From an uncultured Lachnospiraceae bacterium (GTDB taxonomy: Bacteria; Bacillota; Clostridia; Lachnospirales; Lachnospiraceae), in contig CALCMD010000047.1 in the NCBI GenBank assembly GCA_937965795.1, positions 1 to 44,603 on the forward strand: a DNA stretch of 44,603 bases. The letters run 5' to 3'. A program made the position numbers and the translations under genes. Below, in pieces: positions 8,043-14,731 of the stretch (positions are counted from its first letter, which is position 1; each line of letters starts with the position of its first letter). Under the pieces are notes generated by a model that did no database searches, was not told where the DNA came from, and worked only from the letters and a program-made list of their open reading frames with translations.

Positions 8043-9440
8043 CTAATATACAATATCCTGATCGTTTACCGTCGACGCATCCAGGGCAATGTGATCATAC
8101 TGGGACAGTCCAAAAGTCGCTCCTTCTTCTACGATACAATACTCCTCATTTTCATCAACAACGGTAATTTCCCGAAATACCGCATAGCCTTTGTTAATGT
8201 TATAGACGCCCTCCAGCGCCTCGTTTTCTCCAATTGTATAAGACTTGGATGCTCCCTCCATGAGAATCACGTCCCCTGCTGACACCTGAGCGCTGTCCAC
8301 CAGGAAATACTTCTCTTCCTCTTTATATACCGTCGTCGTGATGTATTTTACGGAATCGGAGTCATCGTTTGGGGATGTCTGTTTAATGACACGGATTTCT
8401 TTTGGATTCTTTTCCTCATAAATGGCATATTCTTTCGGAATTTTATAAAAGACTTTCTGGGCAATGGCAGAATTCGGGATTTTCAACCCGGTCTTTCTGC
8501 TTAAAACAAGCTCGATTTCCAGAAACCGGTCCGAGGAATAACGAATCAGAGAATTATTCATGTCAATCTTCCCGAAGGTTCCATCTTTGTTATTCAGGAT
8601 GCTGAAATCTCCGGTAAAAGTGGTTCCATCTTTTAAAAAGCGAAAGCGGACAGATTCCCTGTCTGAAAATTCCGCGGCCATTTTCTGGTCAAGAGGAAAA
8701 ACCAGCGACCAGTTTTCATCGGTCAGCAGCTTGTAAAGATCCGAACCGTTCGAGACGCTCTTATTTAACCGAAGATTTGTTTTTTCATATGTTTTCTGGT
8801 CGAAATGGGCGTTGCTTACATTTTCCGCCTGGAGATTTTCATATCCGTCGGTAGAATAGACGATAATTCCTTCCTGCGGCGCAATGCACAGATCTACCAT
8901 GCCTGATACATTCCCCTGCCCATCCTCCAGGCTGGAAAGAGCTTTTTCATTCGTCAGTTCCAGGATACTGCTCTCCACATCTGCTTTAAAATTGTAGACG
9001 GACTGATAAGACATAGGATCATAATTTGCGGAAAACGATGACATGTCGCTGCGAATCTTGGAGAGCATTTCCTGATCGGCTCCGTCGGTCAGCTCTTTTT
9101 TGGCATTTGCAGCAACAGAAGCCATTTTTCCCGTCTCATCTATTGCACAGACCGTGTTTCCTTTTCCTACTTTTCCGCCTTCTCTTGCATAATAGCTGAC
9201 GGTCCCGCTCTGGTCTGCCTTGACGATCGTTTCCGACTTAAGCGCCAGCGCTGTATAGCGGTAATTTCCCGCCAATGCCCCCGCTGTCACCTCATAAGCT
9301 GTTACATGTTTTGAATTCAGATACATGAACAAACAGATGACCATATAGATAAACAAAACACCGAACAGAATCGTTCCAATATTGAGGAAAGGGTATTTTT
9401 TATAAGGTATTACCTTTCTTGCTTTTTTTCTGTTCAACAT
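8043..9440 (-). CDS. HlyD-like membrane-anchored protein of the sepF cluster
   Basis: This 465-residue protein has a short basic cytoplasmic head, one membrane helix (about residues 19-42) and a large extracytoplasmic part. The part just after the membrane resembles the biotinyl-lipoyl half of HlyD/membrane-fusion proteins (QSGTVSYYAREGGKVGKG). The C-terminal part is beta-rich, with an SAQVSAGDVILMEG segment. No ABC transporter or export partner is adjacent, so an efflux role is unsupported; position suggests an envelope or division role. The start at 9440 has a perfect AGGAGG, and a promoter lies 20-50 bases upstream. It leads the yggS-sepF-ylmH-aroB-lspA-rluD run. Confidence 0.75.
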   Translation of the reverse strand: MLNRKKARKVIPYKKYPFLNIGTILFGVLFIYMVICLFMYLNSKHVTAYEVTAGALAGNYRYTALALKSETIVKADQSGTVSYYAREGGKVGKGNTVCAIDETGKMASVAANAKKELTDGADQEMLSKIRSDMSSFSANYDPMSYQSVYNFKADVESSILELTNEKALSSLEDGQGNVSGMVDLCIAPQEGIIVYSTDGYENLQAENVSNAHFDQKTYEKTNLRLNKSVSNGSDLYKLLTDENWSLVFPLDQKMAAEFSDRESVRFRFLKDGTTFTGDFSILNNKDGTFGKIDMNNSLIRYSSDRFLEIELVLSRKTGLKIPNSAIAQKVFYKIPKEYAIYEEKNPKEIRVIKQTSPNDDSDSVKYITTTVYKEEEKYFLVDSAQVSAGDVILMEGASKSYTIGENEALEGVYNINKGYAVFREITVVDENEEYCIVEEGATFGLSQYDHIALDASTVNDQDIVY

Positions 9441-9460
9441 AAAGCCTCCTTTTCTCGACC

Positions 9461-9489
9461 ATTTTACCACGTCCGGACTATTTGGACAA
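9461..9489 (-). promoter_or_regulatory. Strong promoter of the hlyD-like/sepF operon
   Basis: On the minus strand, TTGTCC (9484-9489) and TAAAAT (9461-9466) are exactly 17 bases apart, about 20 bases before the start codon at 9440. This is the best candidate for driving the seven-gene run down to rluD. Confidence 0.65.
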
Positions 9490-9500
9490 CAAAAAAAATA

Positions 9501-9529
9501 GTATAAAAATCCCAGAAATGGGGAAAATG
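9501..9529 (+). promoter_or_regulatory. Possible forespore-type promoter of the DUF378 gene
   Basis: GTATA (9501-9505) followed after 14 bases by GGGGAAAATG (9520-9529) resembles the sigma-F consensus (GYWTA, then GGNRANAMTW), one or two bases tighter than usual. No good housekeeping promoter with 17-base spacing is present on this strand. This is a weak, motif-only call. Confidence 0.3.
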
Positions 9530-9558
9530 AAATTAATATATAACAAGGAGGAATTGTA

Positions 9559-9774
9559 ATGGAAAGCAGAGGGTTTGATTATACCTGCCTGACACTCGTA
9601 ATTATTGGCGCTATTAACTGGGGACTGATCGGATTTTTCCGTTTCGATCTGGTTGCCTTCCTGTTTGGAGAAATGGGATGGCTCTCAAGGATCATTTATG
9701 GCCTGGTAGGTCTTTCCGGTCTTTATATGATTAGTACCTACGGACGTATTGGAAAAATGGGCGGCGCGTCCTAA
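9559..9774 (+). CDS. DUF378 small membrane protein
   Basis: This 71-residue membrane protein of the DUF378 (YuzA-like) family has unknown function. It has two predicted helices: about residues 10-30, containing the family motif LVIIGAINWGLIGFF, and about 40-62, containing SRIIYGLVGLSGLYMI. The ATG has a very strong AAGGAGGA site 6-7 bases upstream. It is the only accepted plus-strand gene, divergent from the hlyD-like gene and convergent with the P-loop gene. Its 3' untranslated region holds two small hairpins and a strong bidirectional terminator. Confidence 0.88.
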   Translation: MESRGFDYTCLTLVIIGAINWGLIGFFRFDLVAFLFGEMGWLSRIIYGLVGLSGLYMISTYGRIGKMGGAS

Positions 9775-9785
9775 ACCAGACAAAA

Positions 9786-9817
9786 ACCTGCGCTGACAGG
9801 TCTTTCGTATACGAAAG
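9786..9817 (+). repeat. Two adjacent small palindromes in the DUF378 3' region
   Basis: ACCTG (9786-9790) pairs with CAGGT (9797-9801) around a 6-base loop. It is followed directly by the perfect 16-base palindrome CTTTCGTATACGAAAG (9802-9817). They lie between the DUF378 stop and the terminator. They could be RNA structure or a dyad protein site; no function is known. Confidence 0.5.
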
Positions 9818-9821
9818 CGTA

Positions 9822-9863
9822 AAAAGCGGCGTCCGGTCATTTTTTAGACGGGCGCCGCTTTTG
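9822..9863. terminator. Bidirectional terminator between convergent genes
   Basis: AAAAGCGGCGTCCG (9822-9835) pairs with CGGGCGCCGCTTTT (9849-9862), a 14-bp stem with one G-U pair. The U-run is good in the minus direction and shorter (TTTT) in the plus direction. It lies between the convergent DUF378 gene and the P-loop gene and can serve both. Confidence 0.85.
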
Positions 9864-9885
9864 TTATGCGAATAAAACTTATGTA

Positions 9886-10305
9886 TTACAATGAAACAAT
9901 AACTTTTGATTTTGCCGACTCCGGTAACTCCACTTCGTCCATAGAAACGCTCAAAACAAAAGTCACAGAGTAATTTTTCCCTATCTCTTCCAGACGTGCC
10001 AATGTGGACTCGATATCTTCGTCCTCAAGGTTTGCAATCTTCAGAAAACTGTCAAGATACATCTGTTCCAAATCATGATCCTGAGAAATTAATCCGCAAA
10101 TAAATCCTACAAATTCATCCTTGTTTTCCAGTTTAAATTCGGAAACATCAATCAAACGAATTCTGTTGTTCAGTTCATACATATGTTTGCTGCTTTTGTC
10201 GAGATAAACAATATTTCCGTGTACTGTCTTAATCTCCGCGTTTACCTTATCAAGTAAATGTTTTGTCTTGCCTTTTCCTTTTTTGCCTGCGATAATCTGT
10301 ATCAT
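9886..10305 (-). CDS. Small orphan P-loop NTPase
   Basis: This 139-residue protein starts with a beta strand and a Walker A loop, AGKKGKGKTKHLL (residues 6-18). It ends with a hydrophobic strand TFVLSVSMDEVELP. Similar proteins are sometimes labelled twitching motility PilT, but PilT is more than twice as long and no pilus gene is nearby, so I do not accept that name. There is no transmembrane segment or signal. The ATG at 10305 has AAGGAGGAG upstream; an extra 10-residue N-terminal reading is unlikely. It has its own promoter at 10351-10379, and function is unknown. Confidence 0.7.
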   Translation of the reverse strand: MIQIIAGKKGKGKTKHLLDKVNAEIKTVHGNIVYLDKSSKHMYELNNRIRLIDVSEFKLENKDEFVGFICGLISQDHDLEQMYLDSFLKIANLEDEDIESTLARLEEIGKNYSVTFVLSVSMDEVELPESAKSKVIVSL

Positions 10306-10350
10306 TGTAATCTCCTCCTTTAGTCTGTTCGCCACAAATATTATAGGTGA

Positions 10351-10379
10351 ATTATAATATATTATTTGGAAAAATACAA
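10351..10379 (-). promoter_or_regulatory. Strong promoter of the small P-loop gene
   Basis: On the minus strand, TTGTAT (10374-10379), a 17-base spacer and a perfect TATAAT (10351-10356) lie just past the stop of the carboxypeptidase gene. This is the best housekeeping promoter match in the window and implies independent expression of the small P-loop gene. Confidence 0.7.
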
Positions 10380-10382
10380 CAT

Positions 10383-11393
10383 CTATTTGTTAGTTTTAGA
10401 CAATAATTCGTTCATTTCATCATACAGGGAATCTTTTGACACTTCCTTCATAATTACAGACACAAAAGGATCGCCGTATTTGTTCCTGCTGTAAAGGCAC
10501 AGACAGGCTCCTGCCGCATCGGTGGTCCCTGTTTTTCCTCCGATTACCATGACATCGGAGGGAGGCACGGCCTGATTGATAAAATAGTGGTTTGTGGATT
10601 CCCACATGATTCCCTGTTCTTCTCCTGCCGCATCCGTATATTCCGCATAATACGTATGCTTGTTAATAATATCCTGAAAAACGTCATATTTCAGCGCTTC
10701 ATGGAACATCAGATAAATATCATACACGGTCGTATAATGATTTTCGTCCTGCAAGCCATGTGCATTCACAAAATGTGTATTGGTGGCTCCAAGTCTCGCC
10801 GCTTCCTGGTTCATCAGCGCGACAAACTGTTCCACGCTCCCTGCCACATGAACCGCAATTGTCATGGCCGCATCATTTCCTGAATTTATCATCAATCCAT
10901 AAAGAAGCTGACGCAGGGAAAAATGATCGCCCACATGAATTTCACATACGGAGGAACCATATTCAATATCCTTACACTCTTCTCCCACCGTAACCATGTC
11001 ATCCAGATTCCCATATTTTAATGCGACCAGTGTTGTCATAATCTTTGTCAGACTTGCAGGATAGCGCTTTTCATGCAGCGCTTTCGCATAAACCACCTGA
11101 CCTTCGGACTCGTCAAACAGCGCCGCTGATTCCGCGTCCAGAGAAAATCCTTCCAGTGGGACGTCTACAGATGACACGCACAAATCAGAGGCAAACGAAT
11201 CCGCTACGCCGTTTTCCAGAGGCAATTTTCCAATGCCAAATACGGCATTTGTCTTATCATAGGTCTGCTCCAGCGAAATATCCCGGACACGAAAAAAAAG
11301 CAGATATATGACAAGTCCCAGTATAACCAGCAGGCAGGCAAGTACAAGAAGAAACCGGTGCGCCGCCCGCTGTTCTCTCTCTCTTCGATTCAT
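10383..11393 (-). CDS. D-alanyl-D-alanine carboxypeptidase (S11 family)
   Basis: This low-molecular-weight penicillin-binding protein trims the terminal D-Ala from peptidoglycan stem peptides outside the membrane. The 336-residue protein has one N-terminal membrane helix (about 14-34) that acts as an anchor or uncleaved signal. The three penicillin-binding motifs are intact: SLTK at 114-117, SGN at 171-173 and KTG at 287-289. It ends soon after the KTG domain, so it lacks the C-terminal beta domain and amphipathic tail of DacA; anchoring is N-terminal. It lies 9 bases after mgsA, at the end of the shape/division block. Confidence 0.9.
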   Translation of the reverse strand: MNRREREQRAAHRFLLVLACLLVILGLVIYLLFFRVRDISLEQTYDKTNAVFGIGKLPLENGVADSFASDLCVSSVDVPLEGFSLDAESAALFDESEGQVVYAKALHEKRYPASLTKIMTTLVALKYGNLDDMVTVGEECKDIEYGSSVCEIHVGDHFSLRQLLYGLMINSGNDAAMTIAVHVAGSVEQFVALMNQEAARLGATNTHFVNAHGLQDENHYTTVYDIYLMFHEALKYDVFQDIINKHTYYAEYTDAAGEEQGIMWESTNHYFINQAVPPSDVMVIGGKTGTTDAAGACLCLYSRNKYGDPFVSVIMKEVSKDSLYDEMNELLSKTNK

Positions 11394-11402
11394 AATGATT
11401 TC

Positions 11403-11798
11403 CTATCTATACATTTCGCGCCATTCCAGATCACCGCGCTCCAGAGATTTTATAAGCATCTCAGCCGTGGCTACATTCGTAGCCAGTGGAATATTGTACA
11501 TATCGCAAAGCCGGGTGGTCTTTGTCATATCAGGCTCGTGTGATTTCCGTTTTAAAGGTTCCCGAAGAAAAATCACCAGGTCAATCTGATTATGCTCAAT
11601 CTGAGCTCCCATCTGCTGCTCCCCTCCCAGATGGCCGGCCAGGAATTTGTGAACGTTTAAATTTGTAACTTCTTCTACCAGTCGTCCGGTCGTTGCTGTT
11701 GCATACAGCTCATGTTTGCACAAAATCCCCCTGTATGCAATGCAAAAATTCTGCATCAGCTTCTTTTTTGCATCGTGCGCAATTAACCCTATATTCAT
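11403..11798 (-). CDS. mgsA: Methylglyoxal synthase family protein, variant active site
   Basis: The family converts dihydroxyacetone phosphate to methylglyoxal and phosphate, an overflow bypass of lower glycolysis. The 131-residue protein aligns end to end, with IGLIAHDAKK at the start and IPLATNVATAEML near the end. Compared with E. coli MgsA, D20 (here D9), H98 (H87) and D101 (D90) are kept. The catalytic D71 of GGDQQ is Glu (E60, GGEQQ) and D91 is Glu (E80, LREPL). The glycine in ATGTTG is also Ala (ATATTG). Both Glu codons were read directly from the DNA. Activity is therefore uncertain. It sits 15 bases after rodA. Confidence 0.85.
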   Translation of the reverse strand: MNIGLIAHDAKKKLMQNFCIAYRGILCKHELYATATTGRLVEEVTNLNVHKFLAGHLGGEQQMGAQIEHNQIDLVIFLREPLKRKSHEPDMTKTTRLCDMYNIPLATNVATAEMLIKSLERGDLEWREMYR

Positions 11799-11813
11799 TG
11801 TATGTCCCCCCTA

Positions 11814-12923
11814 TTAATATTTTTTTACCTGAAGTCCTATATTTAAAACAAATCCTATTCCAATACAGAAGCTTACCAACGATGTAATTCCGGCGCTCAC
11901 AAAAGGTAATGCAATTCCCGTATTCGGCAGCAGACCAGTGGTGACGCCGATGTTAATGGTCGTCTGAAAAAAAATCTGTGCCGCCAGACCGCAACAGATC
12001 AGCATTCCCGCAGGTTCACGTGCTTTCTTTCCAATACGGACGCATTCAATCGCTATAATCAGTTCTAGAATAATAATAATACAGCATCCAAGAAATCCCA
12101 ATTCCTCTCCGGCTACTGCGAAAATAAAGTCTGTCTGTGGTTCTGCGATGAAATTTCCGTTTTTCACAGAAGAAACGACATTGTTATTCAGCCCTTTTCC
12201 GTAAAGCTGCCCGGAACCAATGGCAATCTGGGAATTCAACTGCTGATAGGCAATCGAAACGTATTCCGGATCTGTCGGCCGCAGCCATGCCATGATTCTG
12301 TCGTGCTGGTATCCTTGTAGAATGGTCTGATCCGGCTGAAGGATCAGACTGAAAAAAAGAATCACCAAAGGAACCGCTACGACTATAATACCACCGATTA
12401 TTTTATAACTCAAGCCTCCAACAAAAATCATTGCACAAAATACCAGCGCAATACAAATGGTGGTAGAAAGATCCGGCTGCCTCACAATAAACAGCAGGGG
12501 AACCGCCAGACACAGCAGGGAAAAGAAGATAATCTTTACCGTGCTGATTTTCTCTTCGTATTTTGTAAACAGTTTTGCAAAAAAGACAATGAGGATAATC
12601 TTCATAACATCTGACGGCTGAAACTGGAAGAATCCAAGATCAATCCAGCGTTTTGCGCCGTTGGCGCTTTTTCCAATCAGGGGAACCAGCGCAAGCATTC
12701 CCAGTCCTAAAATATAATAGATCCAGGTGAAATTTAAAAGCCAGGAATAGTCGATCAGAGATGTGATCACCATCAGGACCAGACCGATGAGCAGACCGAG
12801 AATCTGCTTTCTCTGTACCGATTCCTGTGCGCTTCCAATTACCATGATACCCAAAATGGAAATTGCCAGTACCCAGATAATTAGCCGGAATTTATAATCC
12901 TTTAATTTGTATTGTCTTAACAT
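11814..12923 (-). CDS. rodA: SEDS glycosyltransferase RodA (FtsW/RodA/SpoVE family)
   Basis: RodA polymerises lipid II into glycan strands during elongation, working with a class B PBP such as the one at 14732-17677. The 369-residue protein has about ten membrane helices. SEDS signatures include ANGAKRWIDLGFFQFQPSD and, near the C-terminus, NTGIALPFVSAGITSL. I prefer the ATG at 12923; a GTG nine bases upstream is possible. Either start overlaps the end of minE by 32-41 bases, a long overlap suggesting coupling. The SD is weak (GGGGTG). Genomic position with mreBCD and pbp2 favours RodA over FtsW or SpoVE. Confidence 0.9.
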   Translation of the reverse strand: MLRQYKLKDYKFRLIIWVLAISILGIMVIGSAQESVQRKQILGLLIGLVLMVITSLIDYSWLLNFTWIYYILGLGMLALVPLIGKSANGAKRWIDLGFFQFQPSDVMKIILIVFFAKLFTKYEEKISTVKIIFFSLLCLAVPLLFIVRQPDLSTTICIALVFCAMIFVGGLSYKIIGGIIVVAVPLVILFFSLILQPDQTILQGYQHDRIMAWLRPTDPEYVSIAYQQLNSQIAIGSGQLYGKGLNNNVVSSVKNGNFIAEPQTDFIFAVAGEELGFLGCCIIIILELIIAIECVRIGKKAREPAGMLICCGLAAQIFFQTTINIGVTTGLLPNTGIALPFVSAGITSLVSFCIGIGFVLNIGLQVKKY

Positions 12924-13143
12924 GCTTAACACCCCGTTCTGCTTCTCTCGAAATGTTTAATTGTATCTCAACTCTCGTGTTATCCAGCTCCATGTACTTT
13001 GAAAGAACCTGCATCATGTCCTCTTTTATCTGTTCTGTAATCTCCGGACTGCAACACAGCCTGTCTGCCAGCACAACTCCTTTCAGGCGTTCCCTGGCAA
13101 TCCTTCCGGAGTTCTTTTTTGAAAATACCTGGAAAACTGTCAC
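12892..13143 (-). CDS. minE: Cell division topological specificity factor MinE
   Basis: MinE stimulates MinD ATPase and drives or positions the MinCD inhibitor away from midcell. The 83-residue length is typical. The N-terminal part (residues 1-30) contains the MinD-interacting segment ARERLKGVVLADR, and the C-terminal dimerisation part contains LDNTRVEIQLN. The start is GTG at 13143 with GAGAGGAG about 6 bases upstream. It is 12 bases after minD and overlaps rodA at its 3' end. MinE is absent from Bacillus but frequent in Clostridia. Confidence 0.93.
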   Translation of the reverse strand: MTVFQVFSKKNSGRIARERLKGVVLADRLCCSPEITEQIKEDMMQVLSKYMELDNTRVEIQLNISREAERGVKHVKTIQIKGL

Positions 13144-13155
13144 CGCTTGCTCCTC

Positions 13156-13947
13156 TCAATTCTTTCTGAAAAATCCTGTAACTTTTGAGAAGAAGGATTC
13201 CGGTTTGTGCAAATCCATCAGTGGAACCGCTTCCCCGGTAATACGCCTGCTGATATTCAGAAATGCCTGCCCGGCGCTGGTGTCATCTCCCGCAAGCGGC
13301 TCGCCCTGATTGGTAGAAATCACAACACCTTCATCATCCGGTACTGCGCCGATCAGATTTGCAGCCAGAATCTCGACCACGTCGTCTACAGACATCATAT
13401 CTCCCCGGCGTATCATATCCATGCGGAGACGATTGACTAAAAGCTCAATCCTTTTGATTTCGTTCGATTCTAAAAGACCTATAATGCGGTCAGCGTCACG
13501 AATGGCTGAAACCTCCGGGGTCGTCACTACGATAGCTCTGTCCGCCCCGGCAATGGCATTCTTAAATCCCTGTTCAATTCCTGCCGGACAGTCCAGAAGA
13601 ATATAATCAAAATGCTCACGAAGCTCGTCTGTCAGTTTCTTCATCTGCTCCGGCGTCACAGCCGTTTTATCCCGGGTCTGAGCCGAAGGCAGCAGATAAA
13701 GGTTCGGAAAACGCTTGTCCCGGATCAAAGCCTGCTTTTTCCGGCAGTTTCCTTCAATAACATCTACCAGATTGTAGACAATTCTGTTTTCCAGTCCCAT
13801 GACAACATCCAGATTTCGAAGCCCGATATCCGTATCAATCATGACGACCTTTTTATTCAGCTTTGCCAGTCCTGTACCAATATTCGCTGTGGCGGTCGTT
13901 TTTCCGACACCGCCCTTGCCGGATGTTACTACGATTACTTCACTCAT
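13156..13947 (-). CDS. minD: Septum site-determining ATPase MinD
   Basis: MinD is a membrane-associated ParA-type ATPase that recruits MinC and responds to MinE. The 263-residue protein has the deviant Walker A SGKGGVGKTTAT (K11 and K16), switch I region IDTDIGLRNLDVVMG, and Walker B YILLDCPAGIE. The C-terminus is basic and aromatic (FFSKVTGFFRKN), as expected for the amphipathic membrane-targeting helix. The ATG at 13947 has GGAGG 7-8 bases upstream. It lies between minC and minE. Confidence 0.96.
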   Translation of the reverse strand: MSEVIVVTSGKGGVGKTTATANIGTGLAKLNKKVVMIDTDIGLRNLDVVMGLENRIVYNLVDVIEGNCRKKQALIRDKRFPNLYLLPSAQTRDKTAVTPEQMKKLTDELREHFDYILLDCPAGIEQGFKNAIAGADRAIVVTTPEVSAIRDADRIIGLLESNEIKRIELLVNRLRMDMIRRGDMMSVDDVVEILAANLIGAVPDDEGVVISTNQGEPLAGDDTSAGQAFLNISRRITGEAVPLMDLHKPESFFSKVTGFFRKN

Positions 13948-14009
13948 CTTTCCATCCTCCTAAATCAGCAGCATGATGGCTGCCTTTCATCATTTCCATA
14001 ACTTCATGG

Positions 14010-14711
14010 TCACTCTTCCTTCGTGTTCTCTTCCTCTCCGGAAATGTCGTTTAGGGTATCCCTGGAAAAAGGTTTTACATAAATGTGATTGTCTTTTATG
14101 TATGCGATTCTGGGATCAATGCTGTATTCGCATGTATCCACACGTTTGACGATCGCGCTCCGCGCGATTTTATCTGCAATGCGCACCTGAATGGGCTTCA
14201 TGACCAGGGCTGCTACGATGCAGTCCCTGTCTCCGCTCGCTCCGGCATATACATTTCCACGGCAGGCGCCGAGCACGATAATGTTTCCTTTGGAAACAAC
14301 GTTTGCTCCCGGATTTACATCACCGAGAATAACGACACTGTGCTCCGTCTCCAGCACCTGCCCGGCACGGAGCGTCCCTCTGTGAAACATTCCGTCGTGC
14401 TCCTGCTTCTCTTCCTGTGCCAGTTCGACTGCCTGACGATAGTATTCTTCGTGTTCCGGCGTCTCGTCCACGATACAGAGAATATGAATACCGGAATTGC
14501 TTACGATGGCATCCATCACCATCTTTTCCTGTGGTTTGGTCAGCACCCGTCCACGGAAACTGACCGCCATTTTCGCGTTCTTAAAGAAATTCGCGGATTC
14601 TTTAAATTTATCTGCAATGTCTAACAGTAATTCCTCAAAAGGAATTTTATCATCCAGTATGACAACAAGTCCATATTTGTTGCTCTTAATGATTACCGTA
14701 TTTCGGTTCAT
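14010..14711 (-). CDS. minC: Septum site-determining protein MinC
   Basis: MinC inhibits FtsZ assembly when held at the membrane by MinD. The 233-residue protein has an N-terminal FtsZ-inhibitory domain (about 1-100, with VSFRGRVLT) and the C-terminal beta-helical MinC domain (about 110-210). The latter contains LRAGQVLETEHSVVILGDVN, PGANVVSKGNIIVLG and RIADKIARS, typical of MinD binding and dimerisation. The ATG at 14711 has GGGAGG 8 bases upstream. It is 20 bases after the PBP2 gene, so min and mre genes share one transcription unit. Confidence 0.94.
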   Translation of the reverse strand: MNRNTVIIKSNKYGLVVILDDKIPFEELLLDIADKFKESANFFKNAKMAVSFRGRVLTKPQEKMVMDAIVSNSGIHILCIVDETPEHEEYYRQAVELAQEEKQEHDGMFHRGTLRAGQVLETEHSVVILGDVNPGANVVSKGNIIVLGACRGNVYAGASGDRDCIVAALVMKPIQVRIADKIARSAIVKRVDTCEYSIDPRIAYIKDNHIYVKPFSRDTLNDISGEEENTKEE

Positions 14712-14731
14712 ACTGTATGCCTCCCACTTTT

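Noticed and set aside
8043..9440. A complete efflux system
   Set aside because: Only an adaptor-like protein is present; there is no ABC or RND partner in the window.
9886..10305. PilT twitching motility ATPase
   Set aside because: The protein is far too short, lacks the secretion-ATPase boxes, and no pilus genes are near.
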